This document shows, piece by piece, positions 10,523-20,994 of a stretch of DNA of 64,000 nt. Position numbers and translations under genes: made by a program. Numbering within the stretch: the stretch's first letter is position 1; each line of letters begins with the position of its first letter. A model generated the notes under the pieces. It made no database searches, was not told where the DNA came from, and saw nothing but the letters and a program-made list of their open reading frames with translations. The stretch lies in contig QCVS01000007.1 of the NCBI GenBank assembly GCA_003210285.1, forward strand, positions 24,839-88,838, read 5' to 3'. Origin of the DNA: Prochlorococcus sp. AG-686-J21. GTDB taxonomy: Bacteria > Cyanobacteriota > Cyanobacteriia > PCC-6307 > Cyanobiaceae.

Positions 10523-11917
10523 ATGTCTTGTGTTATATCTTCTCCTTCAACTGATAGTGGAAAAACTACTTTAGCTCTGTTGATTTCTTGTTGGGCTTTT
10601 TCAAAAGGGATAAAAATACAAACTTTCAAGGTTGGACCAGATTATCTTGATCAACAACAACTTAGTTCAATTGGCCAACCTATTTGTCGAAATTTAGATA
10701 TTTTTTTAAGTGGTGAAGAATGGGTTCAAAAAATTTTTTTAAAGCATTCTTTGAAATATGATTTCTCATTGATAGAAGGAGCTATGGGTCTTTTTGATGG
10801 ATTAGGTGCAACTTCTTATTCAAGTACTGCAAATGTTGCCAAACTTCTTGATACTCCAATAATTTTTATTGTTAATGCTAAAGGTCAAGTAACCTCTCTT
10901 CTTCCAACAGTTAGAGGTTTTAAAGATTTTGATAATGAATTATCAATAAAAGGAATTATATTTAACAATGTCAATTCAGATAGACATAAAAGATTAATTA
11001 GAGAAGTTTTTAAAAATGATGATATCGAAATCCTTGGTTTTTTACCTTCTGATTCAAAAATAAATGTTAATAAATCTAATTTAGGTTTAATTTCTCCATT
11101 TGATAGTGATAGAAAAATTGATGTTGATTATTTTGCAAGTTTTGCTGAACAAAATCTTGATATTGTTTCTCTAAGTAAATTCCTGAAATCTCCTCCAAAA
11201 AAAAATATATTAAATACCACTAGTAGTAAAAATTTTAAAATTGATAAAAACAAACCTATCGCAATTGCAGAAGATAAAATCTTTCATTTTCAATACCCTG
11301 AAACGAAGGAGTTTCTTGATGAAATAGGAATTCCTCTAATTTCATGGAGTATTTTTAATAATGAAGAAATTCCAAATGAGGCTTCATCTTTAATTATTCC
11401 AGGAGGGTTTCCTGAAAAATATGCTTTTCATATAAGTAATTCAGATAAAAGCTTAAATTCATTAAGGGAATTCCGTAAAAAAGGATTTATTTATGCTGAG
11501 TGTGGTGGGATGATGATCTTAGGAGACTTATTAAAAGATGAAAATGGTAACAACCATAAAATGAGCGGAATATTACCTTTTAAATCAAAAAAAAGTAATT
11601 TGACTGTTGGTTATCGATATATAAAGGGTTTAAAAAATACTCCAATAATTAAACAAAATCAATCAATGAGAGGACATGAATTTCATTATTGGGAAGTTGA
11701 AAGTTCTTCATCAGAATTTGATTTAAAAAAAACTGAGTATCAGAACCAATTATGTTCTCCATGGGAAATTAAATCGTGGGAGACTAAATTTAAAAATGAA
11801 GGTTGGTCAGATAAAAAATTACATGCAAGTTGGATTCATTTACATTTACCAAGTTGTCCAGAAGCTGCAAAGAACTTCGTAGATGCTACACAAGTTAATT
11901 ATTCTCAAGATTCTTAA
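10523..11917 (+). CDS. cobB: Cobyrinic acid a,c-diamide synthase (CobB/CbiA)
   Basis: Amidates cobyrinic acid at the a and c side chains with glutamine and ATP, in the corrinoid pathway. The 464 residues have an N-terminal P-loop-like domain (SPSTDSGKTTLALLI, KVGPDYLDQQQL, EGAMGLFDGLG) and a C-terminal class I glutaminase domain with GFPEKYAF and the nucleophile Cys in GFIYAECGGMMILGD. A HASWIHLHLPSCPEAA segment lies close to the end. It overlaps the convergent PAP2-family gene by 4 bases. Confidence 0.93.
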   Translation: MSCVISSPSTDSGKTTLALLISCWAFSKGIKIQTFKVGPDYLDQQQLSSIGQPICRNLDIFLSGEEWVQKIFLKHSLKYDFSLIEGAMGLFDGLGATSYSSTANVAKLLDTPIIFIVNAKGQVTSLLPTVRGFKDFDNELSIKGIIFNNVNSDRHKRLIREVFKNDDIEILGFLPSDSKINVNKSNLGLISPFDSDRKIDVDYFASFAEQNLDIVSLSKFLKSPPKKNILNTTSSKNFKIDKNKPIAIAEDKIFHFQYPETKEFLDEIGIPLISWSIFNNEEIPNEASSLIIPGGFPEKYAFHISNSDKSLNSLREFRKKGFIYAECGGMMILGDLLKDENGNNHKMSGILPFKSKKSNLTVGYRYIKGLKNTPIIKQNQSMRGHEFHYWEVESSSSEFDLKKTEYQNQLCSPWEIKSWETKFKNEGWSDKKLHASWIHLHLPSCPEAAKNFVDATQVNYSQDS

Positions 11918-12393
11918 TTTATTATCAAATTAAACATGTTGAGAGGAGAACCTATAAAAACAATTCCTGGTAATGTAATTAGTGGACCTAAAAGGCTTCC
12001 TACAATAACCTCAAATTTTGTATGACCTAGAGTTTCTTTTAAAGCTAATTGAGACTCGGGATCTAATTTCTTTGCTAGTTTGTTAATTTCTGCAGCCTGA
12101 ATTCCAGCTGATTTCCTAACCCCACTGGCGTCGTACATAACAATTAGTGAAAGTGCAATCGCTAATGCAAATATTGGGTTATCAAAGCCTAATTGAAAAC
12201 CTATTCCTGATGTAGTACCAGTTATTAAAGCAGAATGACTTGAGGGCATCCCTCCTGTTTCAAACATAATTCCAAATCTAATCTTTCCTGTTGAAAAGAA
12301 ATTAAATATAATTTTAAAAAATTGAGCTATTAAACAAGATAATAAACTCCAGAAAAGAACTGAATTATCGAAGAAAGCTGAGAATTCTGACAT
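11914..12393 (-). CDS. Divergent PAP2-family membrane protein (DUF212)
   Basis: The 159-residue product matches the divergent PAP2 (DUF212) family: an N-terminal membrane helix (FWSLLSCLIAQFFKIIF), the GGMPSSHSALITGTTSGIG signature, a second helix pair and the MYDASGVRKSAGIQAAEIN motif. The family is widespread in cyanobacteria, and its phosphatase activity is unproven. It lies 14 bases downstream of crtE on the same strand, so the two are probably one transcript. Confidence 0.88.
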   Translation of the reverse strand: MSEFSAFFDNSVLFWSLLSCLIAQFFKIIFNFFSTGKIRFGIMFETGGMPSSHSALITGTTSGIGFQLGFDNPIFALAIALSLIVMYDASGVRKSAGIQAAEINKLAKKLDPESQLALKETLGHTKFEVIVGSLLGPLITLPGIVFIGSPLNMFNLIIN

Positions 12394-12407
12394 AAGTTAA
12401 ATACTCT

Positions 12408-13310
12408 TTACCTATCTCTATTTGTTATGAAATCAGCTAGGGAGATTAAATATTTTGCATTTAAACCCCAAGGCTCAATAGCTTTCTTAGCTTTGTCCAC
12501 TAAATCGAAAGCTCTTTTCTTTGATTCTTCCATTCCAAGTAATTTGGGATACGTAGTTTTATCTGCCAAAAGATCTTTACCTGCTGTTTTGCCAAGTTTC
12601 TCACTGCTTGAAGTTAAATCAAGGATGTCATCTATTATTTGGAATGCTAAACCAATCCCCTCTGCATACGTTGTTAGTGCCTTTAATAATTCTTCATTAG
12701 CACCGGCAATCATTGCCCCAGTTCTTACGCAAGCTTTTAATAATGCACCAGTCTTATGAAGATGAATATACTCAAGGGTTTCGAGGTCAACCTCTTTCCC
12801 TTCACATTCCAAATCAACAACTTGACCCCCAACTAGTCCGGGTGCTCCTGCTACTAGCGAAAGTTCTCCAACTACATTTAATAATCTATTGGGATCAACT
12901 CCAGGGCTTCTTAATGAGACCATTTCAAAGGCTCTCGTTAGTAATGCATCACCAGCCAGAATAGCTAACGCGTCCCCATAAACTTTATGATTAGTAGGTC
13001 TTCCTCTCCTTAAGTCGTCATTGTCCATCGCAGGTAAATCATCATGAATTAAGGACATGGTATGAATCATTTCTATGGCAACTGCTGTAGGAATAGCTAG
13101 AGAGGGCTCACCTCCTGCTAGAGAACAGGATGCTAGACACAAAATAGGACGTATCCTTTTACCTCCCGCTAGGAGAGAATATCTCATTGATTCCCTAAGT
13201 ATTTCTGGATTCTCTGGGCCTAATGAGAAATTAAGAGCTTCTTCGACGAGATTTTTTGTTTCTTTTAGATATTTTTCAAAATCTGAAATATTATCTATAA
13301 CTTCTTTCAT
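12408..13310 (-). CDS. crtE: Geranylgeranyl diphosphate synthase
   Basis: Polyprenyl synthase of 300 residues that makes C20 diphosphate for carotenoids, phytol and quinone tails. The first aspartate-rich motif [20 protein letters not shown] and the second motif [11 protein letters not shown] are intact. [14 protein letters not shown] and the [14 protein letters not shown] region are also present. The ATG at 13310 fits the family start. folD lies 37 bases upstream on the same strand, so folD-crtE-PAP2 look like one operon. Confidence 0.95.
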   Translation of the reverse strand: MKEVIDNISDFEKYLKETKNLVEEALNFSLGPENPEILRESMRYSLLAGGKRIRPILCLASCSLAGGEPSLAIPTAVAIEMIHTMSLIHDDLPAMDNDDLRRGRPTNHKVYGDALAILAGDALLTRAFEMVSLRSPGVDPNRLLNVVGELSLVAGAPGLVGGQVVDLECEGKEVDLETLEYIHLHKTGALLKACVRTGAMIAGANEELLKALTTYAEGIGLAFQIIDDILDLTSSSEKLGKTAGKDLLADKTTYPKLLGMEESKKRAFDLVDKAKKAIEPWGLNAKYLISLADFITNRDR

Positions 13311-13347
13311 TTTTTACGTTGAGTAATGTTTTTCTGCATAGTTGGCT

Positions 13348-14244
13348 TTATGGCTGCAGGTCATTAAGAGTTGATGATAAACCAAATTGTTTTTGCCAGC
13401 TGGAAATAGTATTTACTAGTAACATTGTTACTGTCATTGGTCCAACCCCTCCAGGGACGGGAGTGTATGCAAATACTTTTGTAATGATATCTTCTAATAA
13501 TACATCTCCGCACAATCTGGTTTTGCTTTTGTCGGCACTTTTTAATCTATGAATTCCAACATCAATAACTACAGCACCTTCTTTAACAAAACTTGAGTCT
13601 ATGAGGTTAGGTTTTCCTGCCGCAGCAATTAATATATCCGCTTCTTTGCATATTTTATTTAAATTTATAGTTTTTGAATGAGTCATTGTTACCGTCGCAT
13701 TGAGATTCAGCAACATAAGAGATAGGGGTTTTCCAACCAACAAACTTCTTCCAATAACAACAATTTTCTTTCCTTCAATTTGAATATTTTGGGATCTTAG
13801 TAAATTAATAATCCCAGCTGGAGTGCAGGATCTCATGGCTGGTTCATTTTTTACTAACTTCCCAATATTTTGCTCATTTAATCCATCTACATCTTTTCCT
13901 GGATTAATGTTACTTATCAATCTCTGTTCATCAAATTTCTTTGATATGGGCAGTTGTAATAACATTCCATCAATATCATTATCAAGGTTTAATTTATTTA
14001 ATAATTGTTCAACTTCTTTTTGATCTACTGTATCTTTTAGATGAAAAATATAACTCTTTATTCCAACTCTTGAACAAGCTTTTTCTTTATTCCCTACATA
14101 AACTCCGCTTGCGGGATCTTCGCCAATCCTTATTACAGCCAAACCAGGATTTCTTTTTGCAATTGTTTTATTAATTTGAATATAGTTTTTTAATCTTTCT
14201 TCGATTTCTAAAGATAATTTTTTACCATCTAGTTTTAATGACAT
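13348..14244 (-). CDS. folD: Methylenetetrahydrofolate dehydrogenase / cyclohydrolase
   Basis: Bifunctional one-carbon enzyme that interconverts methylene-, methenyl- and formyl-THF. The 298 residues show the substrate region [14 protein letters not shown] with the catalytic Lys, [14 protein letters not shown], the [16 protein letters not shown] signature, and the NADP-binding [18 protein letters not shown]. The C-terminal motif is [15 protein letters not shown]. It starts at the ATG at 14244, divergent from the HD-domain membrane protein. Confidence 0.97.
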   Translation of the reverse strand: MSLKLDGKKLSLEIEERLKNYIQINKTIAKRNPGLAVIRIGEDPASGVYVGNKEKACSRVGIKSYIFHLKDTVDQKEVEQLLNKLNLDNDIDGMLLQLPISKKFDEQRLISNINPGKDVDGLNEQNIGKLVKNEPAMRSCTPAGIINLLRSQNIQIEGKKIVVIGRSLLVGKPLSLMLLNLNATVTMTHSKTINLNKICKEADILIAAAGKPNLIDSSFVKEGAVVIDVGIHRLKSADKSKTRLCGDVLLEDIITKVFAYTPVPGGVGPMTVTMLLVNTISSWQKQFGLSSTLNDLQP

Positions 14245-14318
14245 TTAGAAAAACTTCTCCTTTTTACTTCTAGCATGCCTATAATTTTAGATTAATCAAT
14301 TATCTTTAATTGTATTCT

Positions 14319-15791
14319 GTGGAAACTACTACAAGAATTATAAAAAAATTAAATAACTTATGGAAGAGAAGTCAATTTCCTGCGCAGAATCCTATTCAAA
14401 TTTCAACAATAGATAAATTAATTATCTTCTTAATATGTATTGTTATCTCCGTAATATCTTCTTATGAAATTCTTCTTGTTCAAACGTTAAAAGTTGCAGA
14501 TGTTTTTTCTTGGGGCTTGAATTTTGCTGAAGTCTTATTCACTTGCGGATTTTTAATACTAGTTTCTAGAAAAGAAAATCCAAACATTAATTCAAGACAA
14601 ATCTTATTAATTATTTCAATGCTGTTAATCGTTCAAATTATGAAAAATATATTTGGATCAGGATTTAGTCCCCTTTCAATTATTGTACCTCCTTCTTTAA
14701 TTATTTCTCAAGGTATGGGAACCATAACTGCTTTAGCTTGGGTCTCAATAGCAAGTCTAAGTTGGCCAGATTCTATGATAAATATTAATAGTAATCTGCT
14801 ACTCATAACATTGATTTGCGCCTGTGTCGTTTCAGTTCTTGGAGGAAGAATAAGAAGTCGAGCTCAGTTACTTCAACTTTCAATATTTGTACCAATTGGG
14901 GCATTGATTCTTCAATGGTTACTAATTGGAAATGAGGAATATTCCTTACTGGATAACCAAGAAATTTTTACTTCAAATGGCAAAATATTTTCTGATTCTT
15001 TGTTATTGGCAATAATAATGCTCATAACAATATTATTTATCCCCATTTTTGAGTCCATATTTGGATTATTAACAAAGGCAAGATTATTGGAATTGGCTGA
15101 TAAAGAAAAACCTCTTATAAGAAGACTCTCTATTGAAGCTCCAGGTACTTTTGAACATACCTTGTTGATCTGTGGTCTAGCTGAAGAGGCGACAAGAATG
15201 ATAGGAGGTGATATTGATCTTATTAAAACTGGTTCTCTCTATCATGATGTTGGGAAATTACATGCTCCAAATTGGTTTATTGAGAATCAAGATGGGGGGG
15301 TAAATCCACATGATGAAATAGATGATCCTTTAAAAAGCGCAGAGGTTTTACAAGCCCACGTAGATGAAGGCCTGAAATTTGCAAGAAAAAATAGATTGCC
15401 AAAACCAATAGCTAATTTCATCCCAGAACATCAAGGAACTCTAAAAATGGGATATTTTCTTAATAAAGCTGAAGAGAAAAAACTAAATTTTAATGAGAGC
15501 GATTTTAGATATAGAGGTCCTATCCCCCAATCTAAAGAAACGGCTATCTTGATGCTTGCTGATGGATGTGAAGCGGCATTAAGAGCAATGGATATTAAGG
15601 CTTCTGATTATGAAGCACTAGAAACAATATCCAAAATATTTAATTCAAGGATAGTTGATGGCCAGTTAAATGATAGTAATCTTTCCAAGGGAGAAATTTT
15701 TCTAATTAAAAAATCTTTTTTAAATGTTTGGAAAAGAATTAGACATAGAAGAATTCAATATCCAACAACAAAAAATAATACTTTTTCTTAA
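14319..15791 (+). CDS. 7TM receptor-type membrane protein with cytoplasmic HD hydrolase domain
   Basis: The N-terminal half has about seven hydrophobic helices starting near IDKLIIFLICIVISVISSY. The C-terminal half is an HD phosphohydrolase domain with FEHTLLICGLAEEATRMIGG, the HD motif SLYHDVGKLHAPNWF and IPEHQGTLKMGYF, later LADGCEAALRAMD. This resembles 7TMR-HD (PgpH-like) proteins, which hydrolyse c-di-AMP in other bacteria; activity here is inferred from family only. The start is ambiguous: GTG at 14319 is preferred, with an in-frame TTG at 14310 as the alternative. Confidence 0.88.
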   Translation: METTTRIIKKLNNLWKRSQFPAQNPIQISTIDKLIIFLICIVISVISSYEILLVQTLKVADVFSWGLNFAEVLFTCGFLILVSRKENPNINSRQILLIISMLLIVQIMKNIFGSGFSPLSIIVPPSLIISQGMGTITALAWVSIASLSWPDSMININSNLLLITLICACVVSVLGGRIRSRAQLLQLSIFVPIGALILQWLLIGNEEYSLLDNQEIFTSNGKIFSDSLLLAIIMLITILFIPIFESIFGLLTKARLLELADKEKPLIRRLSIEAPGTFEHTLLICGLAEEATRMIGGDIDLIKTGSLYHDVGKLHAPNWFIENQDGGVNPHDEIDDPLKSAEVLQAHVDEGLKFARKNRLPKPIANFIPEHQGTLKMGYFLNKAEEKKLNFNESDFRYRGPIPQSKETAILMLADGCEAALRAMDIKASDYEALETISKIFNSRIVDGQLNDSNLSKGEIFLIKKSFLNVWKRIRHRRIQYPTTKNNTFS

Positions 15792-15801
15792 TTTAATATT
15801 T

Positions 15802-16194
15802 TTATAGTCTAATATTCCTTCGATGTTTCGGATTGCACCAATATATTAAAGCCAAAATACTAAATAAAGCAGATAAAAGTGTAAAACCTCCAATTCCAAA
15901 AATATCTTTAAGGACGACTAATCGAAAAATAGAATATGGAGCTGTTCCAGAAATTATCATTGAAAGAGATACTAGAGTTAAGGTAATACCCCATTTCTTC
16001 TCTGCTAAAAGAGCAAAAGAAGAGACTATTCCAACTATTGCTGCAGGCCACCCAAGGCTTATAGCTAGTGTAATATTAGCCACTTTTAATGGAGGCCCAT
16101 AACTTACTATTAAAGCGATTATGGGTAAAGCAATGATGTTACTTATCAAACCAACCCATGCAAGAGTCCAATATCCTAATACCCTTTCTCTCAT
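15802..16194 (-). CDS. Four-helix conserved membrane protein
   Basis: The 130-residue product contains four predicted membrane helices with short loops (VGLISNIIALPIIALIVSYG, ITLAISLGWPAAIVGIVSSF, WGITLTLVSLSMIISG and GFTLLSALFSILALIYW). The tail is basic (NPKHRRNIRL). I do not recognise a named family. It converges with the HD-domain gene, leaving 10 bases between stops, and is about 90 bases downstream of leuA on the same strand. Confidence 0.7.
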   Translation of the reverse strand: MRERVLGYWTLAWVGLISNIIALPIIALIVSYGPPLKVANITLAISLGWPAAIVGIVSSFALLAEKKWGITLTLVSLSMIISGTAPYSIFRLVVLKDIFGIGGFTLLSALFSILALIYWCNPKHRRNIRL

Positions 16195-16284
16195 TACTTT
16201 ATTTGTTTAAATATAAAATTAAAGCTTTAATCTACATTATTAAGTTACTGGTTTTTAGTTAAACTTAATAATCCCCAAATTAAA

Positions 16285-17925
16285 TTAATTGTTGGGATTT
16301 GATAATATTTTATTTTTAGGATTTTCTAAATTGTCAAATTGGGGATGAATAGAGTTTTTCTTCTCTGAAAATACAAGCCTGTTTAAAGCATTTACAAAAG
16401 CATTCGCAGCAGCAACAACTACGTCTGTATCCGCAGAGTGTCCTGAATATATTTTATTCTTATTCCGAATTCTTATAGTAACTTCCCCTAATGCATCTAT
16501 TCCTTCAGTTACAGACTTTACTGAAAATTCTATTAATTCATTGGGAACTTTAGCTAATGCATTTAGTGCTTCGCAAACCGCATCTACAGGTCCAGTACCT
16601 ATTGCGACAGCAGTATCTTCAGTATGATCTTCTGTATTTATAAGAGTTACTGTCGCGGTAGGCCTAGATGTACTGCCACAACTAACTTGAACATGACTTA
16701 GTTGAAATTTAGATTCTGGAAGTTGAACCTGTTCACTAACTATAGCTTCTAAATCTCTATCAGTAATTTCTCGTTTTCTATCAGCTAGATCTTTGAAGCG
16801 AGCAAAAGCATCATTCAGGTCTTCTCTACTTAAATCGTATCCCATCTCTTCCAATCTTGCTCTTACGGCACTTCTTCCGCTAAGTTTCCCTAATGAAATT
16901 TTATTATCATTCAAACCAACAGTTTTTGCATCAATAATTTCATAGGTGAGTCTGTTTTTAAGTACACCATCCTGATGAATTCCTGACTCATGAGCAAAAG
17001 CATTTGCCCCAACAATTGCCTTATTAGGTTGAACATTCATTCCGGTTAAGTTAGATACTAATCGCGATGTTTTTGTGATTTCTTCTGTTCTTATTGCTGT
17101 TAGCGGAGTAGGTGAATCTGAACTTCTTCCAAAGAAACTATTAAAAAAACTTTTCCTCACATGCAATGCCATTACTAATTCTTCTAAGGAGGCATTCCCT
17201 GCTCTTTCACCTATACCGTTTATTGTGCACTCTAATTGCCTTGCTCCGTTCTTTGCTGCTTCAAGAAAATTAGCAACGGCTAAACCTAAATCATTATGAC
17301 CATGGACTGAAATAATAGCTTCATCAATATTTGGAACATTTTTATTAATATCAAAAATAAGCTTCCCAAATTCACTTGGAGTTGTAAACCCAACTGTATC
17401 TGGAATATTAATAGTTGTAGCTCCTGATGTTATTGCTAGTTGAATTACTTCATAAAGAAATTCAGGATCACTCCTTGAGGCATCTTCACAAGAAAACTCA
17501 ATATCATCGACTAATGATTTAGCATAACCTACCATTTCTGGAACTATACAAAGAACATCAGCTCTTGTTTTTCTAAGTTTATGTTTTAGGTGGATATCGC
17601 TAGTAGCTATAAACGTATGAATCCTTTTTTTAGGGGCTGGGTTTATAGCTTCATAACAAGCTTTTATATCATTTGTAGAGGCTCTAGCTAAACCACAAAT
17701 TATCGGGCCATTTTCTCCACCAACTACTTCTGCAATTTTATTTACTGCCTTAAAATCTCCAGGACTTGCATATGGAAATCCTGCTTCTATAACATCTACT
17801 CCTAATCTTGCAAGTTGATGAGCAATTGCAAGCTTTTCCTCAAGATTTAAACTTGCACCAGGAGATTGCTCACCATCTCTCAATGTTGTATCAAAGATCA
17901 ATATTCTTCCTGGATCTTTTGACAT
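16285..17925 (-). CDS. leuA: 2-isopropylmalate synthase
   Basis: Commits 2-oxoisovalerate to leucine synthesis by condensation with acetyl-CoA. The 546 residues have the N-terminal DRE-TIM barrel motif [18 protein letters not shown], the metal-binding [14 protein letters not shown], the [19 protein letters not shown] segment and [13 protein letters not shown]. The C-terminal LeuA allosteric domain lies at about residues 400-515 and includes the [20 protein letters not shown] stretch. The last 25 residues are low-complexity. Start is ATG at 17925. Confidence 0.97.
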   Translation of the reverse strand: MSKDPGRILIFDTTLRDGEQSPGASLNLEEKLAIAHQLARLGVDVIEAGFPYASPGDFKAVNKIAEVVGGENGPIICGLARASTNDIKACYEAINPAPKKRIHTFIATSDIHLKHKLRKTRADVLCIVPEMVGYAKSLVDDIEFSCEDASRSDPEFLYEVIQLAITSGATTINIPDTVGFTTPSEFGKLIFDINKNVPNIDEAIISVHGHNDLGLAVANFLEAAKNGARQLECTINGIGERAGNASLEELVMALHVRKSFFNSFFGRSSDSPTPLTAIRTEEITKTSRLVSNLTGMNVQPNKAIVGANAFAHESGIHQDGVLKNRLTYEIIDAKTVGLNDNKISLGKLSGRSAVRARLEEMGYDLSREDLNDAFARFKDLADRKREITDRDLEAIVSEQVQLPESKFQLSHVQVSCGSTSRPTATVTLINTEDHTEDTAVAIGTGPVDAVCEALNALAKVPNELIEFSVKSVTEGIDALGEVTIRIRNKNKIYSGHSADTDVVVAAANAFVNALNRLVFSEKKNSIHPQFDNLENPKNKILSNPNN

Positions 17926-18169
17926 TAGTTAAATATAATTAATCCTATATTAAGCTAATTAAAAAAAAATTACTAGATACGGATAAATTAAAGGAGTCTT
18001 TAGGAATCAACTCCTAATTATTTTTGGTTAAATTTTTATAAATAAAGAGTATTTATATTTATTAAATAAAGTATTCTTTAAAAAAAATAAAAAATTAAAT
18101 AATTAAATATTTGCCCCAAGGTAAATTCTGATATTTTAAATGCACTTTAATCATAAATCTTAAAAAACT

Positions 18170-19753
18170 ATGAATGGGCCTCTCCCTAATAAAAATTACT
18201 TAGGCAGATTGGCAATAGTTCTACATGCTCATCTCCCTTATGTTAGAAAAAATGAAAAAAATTCCTTAGAAGAAGATTGGTTATTCCAAGCAATACTCGA
18301 ATGTTATATTCCATTACTACAAGTAATGGAATCAAGTAAAAAACAAGATATTAGCAATACAAAATTAACCCTCAGTTTATCTCCAACCTTATTATCTTTA
18401 CTTCAAAATAAACAAATTCAAAAGAAATACTCATCTTGGATTAAAACAAGAATAGAATTTTTGAGTGATTTACCTAAAAAAGAACAAGCTGCATCTGAAT
18501 TTCTTCTGAGAAATATTAAAAATAATTATTTATATTGGGAAAAATATTCTGGAGATTTAATAAAAAGATTTGCAAATTTAAATTCGACTGGAAATTTAGA
18601 TATTCTTACTTGTGCGGCAACACATGGATATTTGCCAATCCTTAGAGAAAACCCTGAAACAGTTTTAGGTCAAATAAATACTGCTATAAGAAGTCATGAA
18701 GTTATTTTTGGAACAAGACCCTTAGGTATTTGGTTGCCTGAGTGCGCATATTATGAAGATCTTGATGACGTATTAATTAACTGCGGAATTAGGTATGCAG
18801 TTTTAGATGGTCATGGGATTTTGAATGGATCACCAAGGCCAAGGTATGGTGTATATGCACCTATTTGTTCAAAAAAAGGGGTGGCTTTTTTTGGGAGAGA
18901 TAGTGAATCAACATTGCCAGTTTGGTCCTCAAGAGAAGGATACCCAGGGAATCCAGTTTATAGAGAATTTCATAAAGACCTAGGGTGGGAATTATCTTCC
19001 TCAGAACTACAAAAAAAAGGCATTCCGACAAGCAGGCCTTTAGGATTGAAATTTCATAGAATTACGAATAATAAATGTTCATTAGGCAAAAAAGAATTTT
19101 ATATAGAGGATGAGGCTATAAAAAAAGTTGAAGAACATGCTGAAAATTATCTTTTATCAAGATCTAAACAATTAAAGAACCTTTCTTTATCAGGATCATT
19201 TGAACCTTTGCTAATTGCTCCATTTGATGCTGAATTATTTGGACATTGGTGGTATGAGGGACCAAGATTTATTGAAAATATACTTAAAAAATCTACAAAA
19301 TATTTCATTAAGCTTACAAATCTAAAGGAAATTCTCCTACAAAATCCTAACCTTCAAATTTGTGATCCTTCTCCTTCAAGTTGGGGGCAGGGGGGATTTC
19401 ATAATTATTGGCTTAATGATAAAAATGCATGGATAGTTCCAGAAATCACAAAAGCAGGGGCTGTTTTTGTTGAATTATCTAAAAAAAAATTTAATGATGA
19501 TTTTTCTATGAGATTATTAAAACAGGCTGCGAGAGAGTTACTTCTTTCTGAATCGTCTGATTGGAGTTTCATTTTAAAGGCGGGAACTACAACTGAACTG
19601 GCTAAAGAAAGGATTGATAGACATCTTTTTAGATTCTGGAAATTAATTAAGATGTTAGAAAACAAATCTAATATTGATTATAAATTTCTCGAAAATATTG
19701 AAGAAGAAGATAAAATATTTCCTAATATAAAAATTAAAGATTGGCAATTGTAA
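18170..19753 (+). CDS. GH57 alpha-glucan branching enzyme family protein (DUF1957)
   Basis: The 527-residue protein begins with the GH57 hallmark IVLHAHLPYVRKNE. The nucleophile region RPLGIWLPECAYYEDLDDVL lies near residue 190, and the acid region FDAELFGHWWYEGP near residue 360. SSWGQGGFHNYWL and the C-terminal helical DUF1957 part follow. Bacterial relatives form alpha-1,6 branches in glycogen. The window also has MalQ, consistent with glycogen metabolism. It is flanked by a 244-base leaderless AT-rich stretch upstream and ends 5 bases from the convergent lycopene cyclase. Confidence 0.9.
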   Translation: MNGPLPNKNYLGRLAIVLHAHLPYVRKNEKNSLEEDWLFQAILECYIPLLQVMESSKKQDISNTKLTLSLSPTLLSLLQNKQIQKKYSSWIKTRIEFLSDLPKKEQAASEFLLRNIKNNYLYWEKYSGDLIKRFANLNSTGNLDILTCAATHGYLPILRENPETVLGQINTAIRSHEVIFGTRPLGIWLPECAYYEDLDDVLINCGIRYAVLDGHGILNGSPRPRYGVYAPICSKKGVAFFGRDSESTLPVWSSREGYPGNPVYREFHKDLGWELSSSELQKKGIPTSRPLGLKFHRITNNKCSLGKKEFYIEDEAIKKVEEHAENYLLSRSKQLKNLSLSGSFEPLLIAPFDAELFGHWWYEGPRFIENILKKSTKYFIKLTNLKEILLQNPNLQICDPSPSSWGQGGFHNYWLNDKNAWIVPEITKAGAVFVELSKKKFNDDFSMRLLKQAARELLLSESSDWSFILKAGTTTELAKERIDRHLFRFWKLIKMLENKSNIDYKFLENIEEEDKIFPNIKIKDWQL

Positions 19754-19758
19754 AAATC

Positions 19759-20970
19759 TTATTTTATCTTTAGCATCCCAAGCTTAACTTTTAAAGGTGA
19801 ATTTATAAACATTTTACTCATCACATAAACTAGTTTTGGTAATGGAAGTGTATTGGTTAGAAAACCAACCCATTCTTCTGTTGACAATTTGAAGAAATTA
19901 GAAAAGAAACTTCTTAATCTACTTTCATCAAAGCTCATTAATCTCCTGAGACCGTATTGATAAAGCTTATGTCTTTGAGTTAGTTCATATGGCCACAAGA
20001 CTGACCATCCTTTGGTGGCTAACTCTAGTGAACTATAGTTTGGTTCTTTCAAAAAGATTGCTAATTTTTTAGCAAGAAGTGGAGCTCTTCTTAATAGAGA
20101 TCCAATCATATATCCAGATGCGGGATGAACCATACTTGCGGCTCCTCCAAAACCAAGAACTGATTGATTTTTACATGGTAGTGGTAAATTCATAGGGAAT
20201 AAGCAATTCTCTTCATGAAATATTTCAACTACTTTTATACCCTTTTTATTTAGTCTACTAAAAAGTCTTTTTTTTAGATTTTCCTGCGAAAAAGCAGGGT
20301 AACTAGCTAGAGATGTCTCTTCAACAAAATAAGTTTCACTCCCTAAATCCATTGCATAAAGAAAAGATGGCGATTTCAACAACTCTTCATCATCTAAATG
20401 GTCAGAACGAAAATCCATTAAAACAAATTGATCTTTTTTTACAGGAGGAATAGAAAATTTACCGACTATTCCATAAGCAGCTTGCTGGGCGACTTCTTTT
20501 GAAAATGGCCTTTGAATAAATTTACTATTGTGACCACTTGCATCAATTACTAATCTTGCCTTTAGTTTTAACCCTGATAAACAAATTACTTCAGAAATTT
20601 TGTTTTCTGATTTAATAATTTTTGCGGTTTCATTCAACCATTGAATACCTTTGCATGTTTTCAAAAGTTCATTTTGAAAAGCTTCTTGATTTATCAAACC
20701 ATAATCATAACAATGTTTTGTGGGATTATTCCCTTTGTCCTTTATTCCATCTCCAAAATAGCTCACAGTTTTTGACCATCTATGAGACAACAAAGACGCT
20801 AAACCAAATTCCTCTAATTCAGAAGCCCAAATCCCATATGTGTTTCCCCATTTTTCATATGGAGATTTAGTTGATATTCCCTTGATATTAAGATTTTGTT
20901 TGGCTAATTCTGAAGCTAAACATAATGCTGCAGGTCCAGAACCTAATATTAAAATATCAAGAATTTCCAT
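19759..20970 (-). CDS. crtL: Lycopene cyclase (beta type likely)
   Basis: The 403-residue flavoprotein has the N-terminal dinucleotide motif DILILGSGPAALCLASELA, the family segment YGIWASELEEFGL, ARLVIDASGHNSKFIQ, the VLMDFRSDHLDDEEL region and the FGGAASMVHPASGYMIGSLL motif near residue 270. It closes lycopene end rings to beta rings on the way to zeaxanthin and alpha/beta-carotene. Prochlorococcus carries two such cyclases, beta and epsilon/bifunctional; I lean to beta but cannot prove it here. It lies 24 bases after gyrA on the same strand. Confidence 0.9.
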   Translation of the reverse strand: MEILDILILGSGPAALCLASELAKQNLNIKGISTKSPYEKWGNTYGIWASELEEFGLASLLSHRWSKTVSYFGDGIKDKGNNPTKHCYDYGLINQEAFQNELLKTCKGIQWLNETAKIIKSENKISEVICLSGLKLKARLVIDASGHNSKFIQRPFSKEVAQQAAYGIVGKFSIPPVKKDQFVLMDFRSDHLDDEELLKSPSFLYAMDLGSETYFVEETSLASYPAFSQENLKKRLFSRLNKKGIKVVEIFHEENCLFPMNLPLPCKNQSVLGFGGAASMVHPASGYMIGSLLRRAPLLAKKLAIFLKEPNYSSLELATKGWSVLWPYELTQRHKLYQYGLRRLMSFDESRLRSFFSNFFKLSTEEWVGFLTNTLPLPKLVYVMSKMFINSPLKVKLGMLKIK

Positions 20971-20994
20971 AAGAACTTTCTAATCTAAAGGTTG

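Noticed and set aside
12713..13326. Plus-strand frames over crtE
   Set aside because: They are antisense shadows of the crtE coding sequence with no family motif.
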